From Megaustenia siamemsis (Eukaryota; Mollusca; Gastropoda; Stylommatophora; Ariophantidae): DNA of 64,000 nucleotides. Under the pieces are notes generated by a model. That model was not told the origin of the DNA. It saw only the letters and a list, made by a program, of their open reading frames with translations, and did not search any database. How positions within the stretch are numbered: the stretch's first letter is position 1; the number at the start of each line of letters is the position of its first letter. The position numbers were made by a program, and so were the translations under genes. This document shows, piece after piece, positions 23,129 through 33,719 of the stretch. The DNA is taken from the NCBI GenBank assembly GCA_032433765.1, contig JAVIAB010000008.1, positions 46,120,106 to 46,184,105 on the forward strand. The letters are read 5' to 3'.

Positions 23129-23515
23129 ACATTTAACATGCAAAATTACTGTTGAATATCTGCAACAAATCATGCCCAACATATAAGAAGGCACTTGTGA
23201 CTATCACAGGTACCATACTGTGACAAGCTATATGGAGATGTCACCAAATTTAAGCTGACAAACACAAGTTTTCGAAACTATTAATATTGACGTCTAGAGG
23301 TGTAACAGGAGAAGAGGATACCTTGGTCCGAAGATAATATACTCTCAGATTAAATGTAATGTGAATAAAACTGGAGGAGCGATTAAAGACTATTATAGCA
23401 GGGAAGAGGCAAATAGAGAGTGCTGCGGTGAAGCTGGTATCAGGAGCAAGTAGTAGAGTGTAACGTAAGGGTTACAGTATAGTGACAGTTTTATACAAAA
23501 GAAAGGAATACAGCA
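23129..23515. other. unassigned
   Basis: No motif is recognised. It may include flanking parts of the Penelope-like terminal repeat suggested by the ribozyme-like motif at 23523-23553. Confidence 0.3.
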
Positions 23516-23522
23516 AAATACT

Positions 23523-23553
23523 GACGTTTCGGCCTACATGCGGCCTTCCTCAG
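23523..23553 (-). ncRNA. hammerhead-ribozyme-like motif (Penelope-type, minimal stem III)
   Basis: The minus strand reads CTGAGGA (matches CUGANGA), one A, GGCC, a seven-base loop, GGCC (perfect 4-bp stem II), GAAAC, then GTC with the expected cleavage position after its C. Stem III is only AC/GU without a loop, as in the small hammerhead variants known from Penelope-like retrotransposons that act as dimers. The sequence shows the core; activity and element membership are inferred. The single extra A before stem II departs from the standard core. Confidence 0.55.
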
Positions 23554-24536
23554 AAAATGAGAAAGACACGAACAACGAAATAACGATAACTCTACTACAC
23601 CTAGGATTAGCGAGACAGATAAATCAAGGAGAAATTAACAGAGGGATAAGAGGTGAAATGATGAAGCGAGTGAGAGATGTGTTACATATCGAAGGATAAA
23701 AAAAAGAAGATAATAATTGAAGATGATTCAGCTTAAATATATTTAAAATTAAAGCGAGACTTAACTGAGACATTTAATTTTTTTTATATATGTTAGCTGG
23801 TTTATGTAAATAGACGACTCGTTCGAATAATTTTACTTACTTAAACAGTTATAACTGTTGACGTCCGATCAATGACTGATACCTGCTGTAGGCGTAGCCA
23901 GATTACAATCATACGAGAGAATGCCATAAGCGAGACTCTTGTGAGTAGAAAATATTCCTTTCTTCCCCCCCCCCCAATCCACCCAAATCATACATGTCAA
24001 CTCTAGAGTGATAAAGACATAGTGAACATTGTTATGTCTTGAAGCAAAAAAAGAGCCAAGTGATGAACTCAAAGAATTAGCAGCGTTTTCTAAATAGCAA
24101 GTTGGCGTGCTTTATAAATCAAGATTTGTACTGTCATTCACTGATTGGTTTATTATTAATTTAAATTAATTGCATGTTTAGTGAGCTATAAATAACAAAG
24201 GAATCACTAAGTAGCCCGGAAACGGGAAATAACTGGACACAAAGAGGCCACCACCGAGACACTGACAATAGCTCTGACAAGAGAGGCTACACTTCAAGTC
24301 CTATGTGACATCCACTAGAAGAATGTAAGAAGCGACATGCAAGCTGAGGCATGCAATACTCTCCAAGAAAAAAGAAGAAAAAAAGAAATCATCATGAAGC
24401 ATAATTAAATGAAATTACATAATTACATGTACATTTATAGCAGAACTATGTGATATCACTCAATAATTCAATGGTCTTAGAGAAACACATTGAAAACAAT
24501 TTAAACATAAAGAATTAAACACAATTAATGTATGCC
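23554..24536. other. unassigned, partly purine-rich
   Basis: No gene supported. A poly-C run lies at 23966-23975. Part of this could be Penelope-like terminal repeat, but no protein trace remains. Confidence 0.3.
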
Positions 24537-24549
24537 ACCTTAGTTTATG

Positions 24550-24825
24550 GGGAGCCGCGATAGCTCAGTGGTTAGTGAACTGGACTACAAAGGACAAGAG
24601 GTAGGGTTCGATCCCAACCAACGGCTTCCGGGTTCACCAAGCCTTTAATGGGTACCGGATTTTTTTCTAGGAAAGTAAAGCGACACGGGCGTAATACCGA
24701 CCACATTACCCAAAAATTCACGTGCTGAAGGTCTGTAAAATTTATGGTCACTAACACCATATTCCCTATACGCCACTTGGCGTGACGGGGGTACTTTACT
24801 TTTTTTTTACTTTTTACCTTAGTTT
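24550..24825 (+). mobile_element. tRNA-derived SINE, full-length, with 13-bp TSD
   Basis: This is the reference copy. The tRNA-like head at 24550-24629 has an A-box TAGCTCAGTGG (24561-24571), a B-box GGTTCGATCCC (24605-24615), and an acceptor-stem-like pairing of GGGAGCCG with CGGCTTCC. The body contains GTAAAGCGACACGGGCGTAA. A 3' hairpin ACGCCACTTGGCGT lies at 24770-24783, and the tail is T-rich rather than A-rich. The TSD ACCTTAGTTTATG is perfect at 24537-24549 and 24826-24838. Transcription would be by RNA polymerase III from the internal boxes. Confidence 0.95.
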
Positions 24826-24838
24826 ATGCCACACATCT

Positions 24839-25183
24839 CAATATTTATGTCAAGAGACATAACAAAGATATGAACATATTACAATCGTGTATCATATAAT
24901 CATGTACTTGTTAGCTATGTCTAGTCTAGTCGACAGATCACCTACACTGCACAACGGACAACTTCATAGTGATCAGATTCCCTCCTCAGCATCTTCGCCA
25001 GTATAAACCATCCCACCGCACATCAGTGAAAGCACTAAAAATGGCTTCTAATCGGATGCACGAACTCCGTTGCGCTGGTGAAGACGTTGACCCCACACTT
25101 GTTTCTTACAATATGTGTGGCGGGTAACAGTGGATGTATTCTTTTCTCCGGTGACCATGATCAAGGCATTGGGCGGGTAAGAT
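24839..25183. other. unassigned
   Basis: Unique sequence with no recognised feature. Confidence 0.35.
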
Positions 25184-25895
25184 GATGAGCTAATTGATAC
25201 TTATTGATGAGATGATGAGCTATGTGATACTTATTGATGAGATGATGAGCTATGTGATACTTATTGATGAGATGATGAGCTATGTGATACTTATTGATGA
25301 GATGATGCTATGTGATACTTATTGATGAGATGATACTATGTGATACTTATTGATGAGATGATAAGCTATGTGATACTTATTGATGACTATGTGATACTTA
25401 TTGATGAGATGATGAGCTATGTGATACTTATTGATGAGATGATGCTATGTGATACTTATTGATGAGATGATGAGCTATGTGATACTTATTGATGAGATGA
25501 TGAGCTATGTGATACTTATTGATGAGATGATGAACTATGTGATACTTATTGATGAGATGATAAGCTATGTGATACTTATTGATGAGATGATGAGCTATGT
25601 GATACTTATTGATGAGATGATGAACTATGTGATACTTATTGATGATGATAAGCTATGTGATACTTATTGATGAGATGATGAGCTATGTGATACTTATTGA
25701 TGACATGATAAGCTATGTGATACTTATTGATGATGATATGATATACTTATTGATGACATGATAATTGATGTGATATGATATTGATGATGATGATACTATG
25801 TGATACTTATTGATGATGATGATGAGCTATGTGATACTTATTGATGATGATGATAAGCTATGTGATACTTATTGATGACATGATAAGCCATATGA
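25184..25895. repeat. 30-bp minisatellite, about 24 copies
   Basis: Units of GATGATGAGCTATGTGATAC plus TTATTGATGA, with many partial units missing GAGATGAT. The right end decays into irregular GAT repeats (25720-25895). An open frame of 10-residue repeats (ILIDEMMSYV) at 25449-25670 is a repeat artefact. Confidence 0.94.
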
Positions 25896-26009
25896 TATTT
25901 ATTAATGAGATTACCTATATGATACCCATCAATACTCAACAGTAAGACAATAATAATAACAATTATTATTTAAACATAAAATATAAATATTGTAACAACT
26001 ATTATGTGG

Positions 26010-26185
26010 AACTAAAATACACGATAGAATGAAGAACACATATTCTTGGACAAGACAGATGAAAGCAGAGATGAACTTGATGTGGACGATATGGAGTGAT
26101 CTTAAAAGAATGACACGAAACAGAGCGGCTTGGAAAGTGCTTGTTGAGGACCTATACTCCACAGGGAATTGAAAGGAAGAAACAA
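26010..26185 (+). mobile_element. family-D LINE, terminal fragment
   Basis: It reads WSDLKRMTRNRAAWKVLVED followed by a YSTGN-type end and a GAA-rich tail. It matches the last roughly 170 bp of 56640-57055. Confidence 0.75.
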
Positions 26186-26914
26186 CACGATAATAATTTT
26201 ACAAAAACATTAATACTCACACAAAAATTAAATGCTAAAATAGTTTAAGTGAGAAATAATTTAACATTAATGCAAAATAAATCATGAAATACCTGTATCA
26301 TGTAGAGCTGAGCTATTCGATACTCCTCCACACTCATGGGAAGTGAAATCCTGTACTCCTTGATCAGCATTTCCAATTATAGTTAAAGTGGCTGTACCAC
26401 TAGCGCCAGGTGAGAAACAACAGCCCACCACGACATCCAACACTGGTTAAACTAACAATGATTTTAATGTATTCATTATCCTCACAGCTGGTAGTAAATA
26501 AGGTACAACATTAACCGTGCGGGTTTGCCCAACTAATTTATGTAAACTGACTATTCTGGCCTGTCACTCTGTAAAAATGAACAGTCCCACTTGTCAAACT
26601 GACTCTGCTCGAAGAAAGAGATGTGGAGGGGGGCGTTGGGCGTGAAATTTAACTTGTCTGCATAACATTTTCCGACACATTATTAGTTATAATTGATACA
26701 ACAGGTTAATAATTTGACGCAATTGCAATTCAACTTCAAAAAAATTATCAATTTCCTATTCACGACGAAATTACTGGTCCTATAGGTCCCCCCCAATATA
26801 ATCCAAGTAATGGGAAATGGGAAAATGTTGTGAACGCTTTTGTTCTGTAAATGCATTGTCAGTTTAATTAAATTACTTTACAGATACACTTGCCTTGCAC
26901 TTTTTCAAAAAGCG
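26186..26914. other. unassigned
   Basis: AT-rich unique sequence. No motif. Confidence 0.35.
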
Positions 26915-27210
26915 AAATTGATAAACTTAAACGTCTTTTAAAGAAACTGATAAACTCAACGTCTTAAAAGAATTAATAAACTTAAACGTCTTTTTTAAAA
27001 AAAACTGATAAACTCAACGTCTTAAAAGAATTAATAAATTTAAACGTCCTTAAAAAAAATGAATAAACTTAAGCGTCTAAAAAAAACTGACAACCTTAAA
27101 CGTCTTAACAGAACTAATAAACTTAAACGTCTTAACAGAACTAATAAACTTAAACGTCCTAAAAAACTGATAAACTTAAACGTCTTAAAAACAACAAATA
27201 ATAAAGCTTG
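26915..27210. repeat. degenerate array of about 27 bp
   Basis: About 11 units sharing GATAAACTTAAACGTCTTAA, separated by A-rich spacers of varying length. Long A/T runs vary between units. Confidence 0.85.
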
Positions 27211-27339
27211 AGTCTAATTTCGAATTATTTATATATAAATTTATATTTGGTTCTAAAGATTGCTTAATACAATTTTATGATTACATTTAATTGGTTATGT
27301 TTTAATATTACACTTTATACATATGGAAAAGTGTGGCAT

Positions 27340-28300
27340 CTAGTTTCTCATCTTCTTTCCTTCCTCATTTGCCTTTTAGTGTCGAGGTGTGATATAATAT
27401 GGGGTATTTTGCTTTTATGTTCGCATCCCCTGCTGTTATGTTTTTTGTTGTTTCTAATATTCCATCGGTCCATCTTTTTCGTGGTTGGCCCTTGAGTCTG
27501 GTGTTCTCGCAACGTTTACTGAAGGCTCGCTGTGTTGTGTTTTGATTTTTCTGGTGGTCAAACCATTTTATCTGTTGTTTCTTTATGTATTCTTTGGCGG
27601 GGGCTATTCCTAGCTTTTTTCTCAGTTCTTCATTTCAGATCTTGTCTCTCAGACTGTTTCATGTCATTTGTCTAATACATTTCATCTCAGTAGAGGTCAT
27701 GTTTCTTATTGTTCTTGCATCTAGGGTCCAGGTCTGGCAGAACAACGTTGGGATGAAGATTATATTGTAGAGTACATGTTTTGCCTCTAGAGTTATTTCC
27801 TACAATAGTGGTGATAGCTACCCAATGATTTGACAAGCTTGCTCTTTTGCAATTTGAGTCTATTTCTGCTGTTTGTGAATTATCGTTTGTCACTAAACAT
27901 CCTAAGTATTTAAATTCCTCCAGTTGCTTTAGTTGTCTGCCGTCTATAGTTGTATTGATGTTCTGTTTCTCTGTTGTGATATTCATGATTTCTGTTTTGT
28001 TGACGTTGTTTTTTATTTTGTAAATTGTGCCTGTGCTGTTAAGTCTATTTAAACTGTTCTTGTAGGTCTTCTATTTTTCCATGTATTAGTGCATGATCGT
28101 CTGCAAATAGAACTTCGTTAATTTCCTCTGCCTCCGATGGGTTTGCTAACTTTCATATTATAGTATCCATGTATGTACTAGACAAAAGGGGAGACAGTAC
28201 TCGCCCTTGTCTTACACCTGATCTAAATTCAAATAGAGCATAATTTCTAATTACACAATTATGGTTTAGACAAGCTTTCAGAGTATTCATGAACGTTACG
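27340..28300 (-). mobile_element. family-C LINE, RT palm to 3' end
   Basis: Minus strand: FMNTLKACLNHNCVIRNYAL, FRSGVRQG, a motif B region, then EVLFADDHALIHGKIEDLQE with the catalytic FADD intact. A QLEEFKYLGCLVTNDNSQTA stretch (27840-27935) follows, then a broken C-terminal tail. It is collinear with 43790-44720. Several frameshifts make it non-functional. Confidence 0.86.
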
Positions 28301-28465
28301 TCTAGTTTATATTTTTATATATTTATATATATTTTCTTTTTTTAAATGGATATTCATAAACGTTCGGCCTACATCTAGTTTCTAAATATATATCATATCT
28401 TTTTCTCGATTATAATAAACTGAGCATCTAGAATAAAACAGATAAGTATTATATTAGCTTTATAT

Positions 28466-28468
<3 letters not shown>

Positions 28469-28520
<52 letters not shown>
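28469..28520. repeat. (TA)n microsatellite
   Basis: About 26 uninterrupted TA units, with another short run at 28877-28905. Confidence 0.95.
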
Positions 28521-28524
<4 letters not shown>

Positions 28525-28874
28525 CAATTATTCATAACATTGATATATTATAATATAATATTATTATACTATAATATTTTTGTTTTATGTTCATACATGT
28601 CACATATAGCCAAGGCAGAATTGAGGCGTAGGCTAAATAAGCTACAGCTAATGACCTTACAATCTAAGGGGTCTCAAAACTGTTTATATGGTATGCTAAG
28701 GCATACAGCATATCAGGTTAATTTTTGGTTTCTTTTTCTAACAGGGGCCTCGACGTTTCATTTATCTCAGCTTATGGCTTGACCAACTCTAAATCCAGCC
28801 CTGGATATAGCACATGAATAATGTACCTTGATATAAACTGGCTAGATGCACATCAATACCATATTTAATTTATA

Positions 28875-28905
<31 letters not shown>

Positions 28906-29470
28906 TATCAACAATTTTCAAACACTGGTAATTAGCGGTATTTGTTTCTAATTTGGTAAAACGTAGTTTTCCCACCTCCCATTCCAATTACTTAAACTGC
29001 ATGAATACCCAGTTTATGGTTATTCATAAACATGACATTTATTGTCCCTTAACAGCAACTCTACAGTACTGACAACTATCAGCCCACACGACTCCACAGG
29101 CAAATTACCCACTCTAACAATGCACTGACATTTATAAACAATTCAAAAACCATTAACCATGAACGTGATATCCGCACATTAATCCACTACCTAGAACCGA
29201 AAGAGCGCACTTTCGTTTCCAAACGATGAAACGGTCCGTCGGATATGACCCACTGTAGTTCGGTGATATTGTCACAGCCTGTTTGCCTATAGCCGGAGTA
29301 GATGATATTATTCAAGAATTATTATTATTAGTCGACATATGGCGATTATAAATCTACAGATAATATATGATAAGCAATCATGGGCGTCTACAAGAACTGT
29401 AATAAATGCACAAGCCGTGATACACACAGGCAGTGGAACATCATTGGCTGAAAGCTGCTACTTCTTCTCT
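28521..29470. other. unassigned AT-rich sequence
   Basis: No gene supported; only the (TA)n run at 28877-28905 stands out. Confidence 0.35.
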
Positions 29471-29472
29471 GG

Positions 29473-29512
29473 TGTGGTTGTGTGTGTGTGTGTGTGTATG
29501 TGTGTGTGTTTC
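29473..29512. repeat. (GT)n microsatellite
   Basis: About 19 GT units with one interruption. Confidence 0.93.
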
Positions 29513-29949
29513 ACACATGTTGGTAAAGAAATAAATTGACACTGACTAGAAGGAAGCTTCCAAAGGTGTGTGCCTTGATATTGTTCTTTGTTGGTCACAG
29601 CGTTGGTTCTGACTCATTCTTTTGAGCGTTTAGGTTTATATGGAGGAGTGTTGACGTTTCATGCCGCTATTGTGCCATTTTAGTATTAGAATTTGTATTT
29701 TTTGCTATTCTTGTTACGATCTTGAATAGGATATAGAAATAGAATAAGTTGTCTGCTTACAAAATCTGGAATTTACAGTCCTGGCTGGTGAACTTGTATC
29801 ATTATATCTGTGGAAGATAAAAGGGGGAGAAAGATACATTCATGACAAGTATAAAAGTAGAATATTTGAAAACGCAATAAGACAAAGTAAATGAAGAAAA
29901 GCCATAGAAGTTAATAAGAAAGGTATAAGCTGAGAACAGGCGAACACAC

Positions 29950-32275
29950 ACGGTGTGAATAAACAAGGTGTGGACAAACAAAATGCCAGCAACACGGGTT
30001 GAACAAACAACATGTGAACAAACAGGATGTAGACAAACAAGATGTGGACAAACACGATGTGACCAATCAAGATATGAGCAAACAAAATGTGCAAAAAACA
30101 AGATGTAGACAAACCAGATGTGGACAAACAAGATGTAGACAAACAGGATGTGGACAAACAAGATGTGGACAAACAAGATGTGGACAAAGAAGATGTGATC
30201 AAACAAGATGTAGACAAACAAGATGTAGACAAACAAGATCTAGACAAACAAGATGTGACCAAACAAGATGTGAACAAACAAGATGTAAACAAACAAGATG
30301 TGAACAAACAAGATGTAGAAAAACAAGATGTGACCAAACAAGATGTGAACAAACAAAATGTGACCAAACAAGATGTAAACAAACAAAATGTAGACAAACA
30401 AGATGTGAACAAACAAGATGTGAACAAACAAGATGTGAACAAACAAGATGTGACCAAACAAGATATGAACAAACAAGATGTAGACAAACAAGATGTGATC
30501 AAACGAGATGTGACCAAACAAGATGTGACCAAACAAGATGTGAAGAAACAAGATGTAGACAAACAAGATGTGAACAAACAAGATGTAGACAAACAAGATA
30601 TGATCAAACGAGATGTGACCAAACAAGATATAGACAAACAAGATGTGATCAAACGAGATGTGAAGAAACAAGATGTAGACAAACAAGATGTGATCAAAAC
30701 GAGATGTGACCAAACAAGATGTGACCAAACAAGATGTAGACAAACAAGATGTAGAAAAACAAGATGTGAACAAACAAGATGTAGACAAACAAGATGTGAA
30801 CAAACAAGATGTAGACAAACAAGATGTGAACAAACAAGATGTAGACAAACAAGATGTAGACAAAAAAATGTAGACAACCAAGATGTGGAAAAGCAAGATG
30901 TGGCCAAACAAGATGTGAACTAACATCTTGTAGACAAACAAGATGTAGACAAACAAGATGTGAACAAACAAGATGTGAACAAACAAGATATGACCAAACA
31001 AGATGTAGACAAACATGATGTGAATAAACAAGATGTGGAAAAACAAGATGTGACCAAACAAGGTGTGGAATAACTAGATGTGAAAAACAAGATGTGAACA
31101 AACAAGATGTGACCAAACAAGATGTAAACAAACAAAATGTAGACAAACAAGATGTAGACACGATGTGGCCAAAAAAGATGAAGACAAACAAGATGTGAAC
31201 AAACAAGATATGACCAAACAAGGTGTGGACAAACACGATGTGAAAAAACAAGATGTGACCAAACAGGATGTAGACAAACAAGATGTAGACAAACAAGATG
31301 TGAACAAACAAGATGTAGATAAACAAGATGTAGACAAACAAGATGTGACCAAACAAGATGTGAAGAAACAAGATGTAGACAAACAAGATGTGAACAAACA
31401 AAATGTTGACAAACAAGATGTAGACAAACAAGATGTGAACAAACAAGATATGACCAAACAAGGTGTGGACAAACACGATGTGAACAAACAGGATGTGAAC
31501 AAACAGGGTATGACCAAACAAGATGTAGACAAACATTATGTGAATAAACAAGATGTAGACAAACATGATGTGAATAAACAAAATGTGGAAAAACAAGATG
31601 TGACCAAACAAGGTGTGGACAAACTAGATGTGAAAAACAAGATGTGAACAAACAAGATGTGACCAAACAAGATGTGGCCAAAAAAGATGAAGACAAACAA
31701 GATGTGAACAAACAAGATATGACCAAACAAGGTGTGGACAAACACGATGTGAAAAAACAAGATGTAACCAAACAGGATGTAGACAAACAAGATGTAGACA
31801 AACAAGATGTGAAAAAACAAGATGTAACCAAACAGGATGTAGACAAACAAGATGTAGACAAACACGATGTGAAAAAACAAGATGTAACCAAACAGGATGT
31901 AGACAAACAAGATGTGAACAAACAAGATGTAGACAAACAAGATGTAGACAAACAAGATGTGACCAAACAAGATGTGAAGAAACAAGATGTGAAGAAACAA
32001 GATGTAGACAAACAAGATGTGAACAAACAAAATGTTGACAAACAAGATGTAGACAAACAAGATGTGAACAAACAAGATATGACCAAACAAGGTGTGGACA
32101 AACACGATGTGAACAAACAGGATGTGAACAAACAAGGTATGACCAAACAAGATGTAGACAACATTATGTGAATAAACAAGATGTGGAAAAACAAGATGTG
32201 ACCAAACAAGGTGTGGACAAACAAGATGTGAACAAACAAGATACGACCAAACAAGGTATGGACAAACAAGGTGTG
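29950..32275. repeat. 15-bp minisatellite, about 155 copies
   Basis: The unit is GATGTGAACAAACAA, with the GAACAA part varying (GTAGAC, GTGACC, GTGAAG, ATATGACC). Fifteen bases make five codons, so frames reading DVNKQ, CEQTR or the reverse-strand HILFV type stay open for hundreds of codons. A higher-order pattern of about 510 bp is visible: the block starting GATGTGGCCAAAAAAGATGA recurs at 31162 and 31671. The right edge abuts an R1 fragment. Confidence 0.96.
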
Positions 32276-32372
32276 GACCTTTCGAAACACGATTAAAACG
32301 GATGAAACGCACAGCTCACGGTGTGCACAGAGCACTTAACTCAGTAGCTTCGACAGCAAACCAGAGTATTTG
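32276..32372 (+). repeat. R1 dispersed repeat, right-end fragment
   Basis: It matches the right end of the full copy at 63176-63501 (AAACACGAT, then CACAGCTCACGGTGTGCA, then CACTTAACTCAGTAGCT). The left part is missing and is replaced by the 15-bp array. Confidence 0.75.
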
Positions 32373-32412
32373 TTAATGAAGACCTATGGTCAGCAGGGAG
32401 TTGAAATGAAGA
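32373..32412 (+). mobile_element. family-D LINE, 3'-terminal stub
   Basis: TGAAGACCTATGGTCAGC, then GGGAGTTGAAATGAAGAA, matches the last 40 bp of family D (compare 56970-57010). Confidence 0.5.
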
Positions 32413-32689
32413 AAAAGAGAAGATATACGTCTCGCACGCTCCAAACATGACAGGGGGTAAAATAAATATATGAGTTTAAGATAAAGATTATAAAAGTAAT
32501 ATCTGGCAATGAGAAAAATCCGATTTATTATCTGACAAGAAAATCAATTATTTGAAATCAATTTGTGAAGAGCGGTTAAGAAATAGTGTCTTGTAAGGAT
32601 GACAGTGGGGCGAGAGATGAGGGGTATCAGTTTTAAACATAGACTATGTGAGTCGATATAGCTGAGACTGGAGAGAGGGTGAATGTCAG
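32413..32689. other. unassigned
   Basis: No feature recognised. Confidence 0.3.
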
Positions 32690-33150
32690 ATCTAAGATAT
32701 GGATAGAGAAGATTGAGGCAAATCAAGTAATTTATTTAGAGGAGAATAAACGTTATCTGAGGTATGGATAGAGTTGACTGAGGCAAATCTAGGAATTTAT
32801 TTAGAGGAGAATAAACGTTATCTGAGATATGGATAGAGATGACTGAGGCAAATCTAGGAATTTATTTAGAGGAGAATAAACGTTATCCGAGATATGGATA
32901 GAGAAGATTGAGGCAAATCTAGGAATTTATTTAGAGGAGAATAAACATTATATGAGATATGGATAGAAAAGATTGAGGCAAATCTATGAATTTATTTAGA
33001 GGAGAATAAACGTTATCTGAGATATGGATAGAGAAGATTGAGGCAAATCTAGGAATTTATTTAGAGGAGAATAAACGGCATCTGAGATATGGATAGAGAA
33101 GATTGAGGCAAATCTAGGAATTTATTTAGAGGAGAATAAACGTTATCTCA
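32690..33150. repeat. 65-bp tandem repeat, about 7 copies
   Basis: Units carry GAGGCAAATCTAGGAATTTA, TTTAGAGGAGAATAAACGTT and ATCTGAGATATGGATAGAGA with exact 65-bp spacing (for example 32715 to 32780). Divergence is low. Confidence 0.95.
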
Positions 33151-33360
33151 GAGAGCCAGATTGCGTTAGGGATAGTGAACTCCTTTGACGACCTGATCTA
33201 AACGACTCTCTGGGTCAATCCAATCTCTTCAAAGAGGCAGCAGAGATGTTCTCTCGGAAGGAAATGCAACGATGATTGGAACTGGCCACCCCATCCAACG
33301 TAGTTGAAGTTTAGTACAATGAAGTCGTTCATTTTTCATTACCCTACGGCACATGTTATA

Positions 33361-33672
33361 AAAAATAAAAAAAGTAAAGCACCCCTGTCACACCAAGTGG
33401 CGTATAGGGAATATGGTGTTAATGACCATAATTTTATAAACCTTCGGCACATGATTTTATTTTATTTTATTTTTTATTTTTTTTATTTAATTTTTTGTGG
33501 GGGGGGGGGGGGGGTAATATGGTCGGTATTACGCCCATGCCGCTTTACTTTCTCAGAAAAAATCCGGTACCCATTTAAGGCTGGGTGAACCCGGAAGCCA
33601 TCGATTGGGATCGAACTCTACCTCTTGTCCTTTGTAGTCCAGTTCACTAACCACTGAGCTATCGCGGCTCCC
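33361..33672 (-). mobile_element. tRNA-derived SINE with internal T/G-run expansion
   Basis: A full-length minus-strand copy with a head including CCACTGAGCTATCGCGGCTC at the right. The TSD is GCACATGTTATA (33349-33360) versus GCACTTGTTATA (33673-33684), one mismatch. The middle is lengthened by a (TTTTA)-like run followed by about 17 G (33453-33515), absent from the other copies. Confidence 0.9.
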
Positions 33673-33719
33673 GCACTTGTTATATAACTACATTTACTTT
33701 TCCAATGTATATGAGATAG

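Noticed and set aside
24550..24629. Functional tRNA gene
   Set aside because: The head folds partly like a tRNA but has a poor anticodon arm, is followed by a SINE body, and is bounded by target-site duplications; the other copies share the same body.
29840..32335. Long frames reading DVNKQ-type or HILFV-type repeats
   Set aside because: The five-codon period of the 15-bp satellite explains them; neighbouring frames and the opposite strand are equally open.
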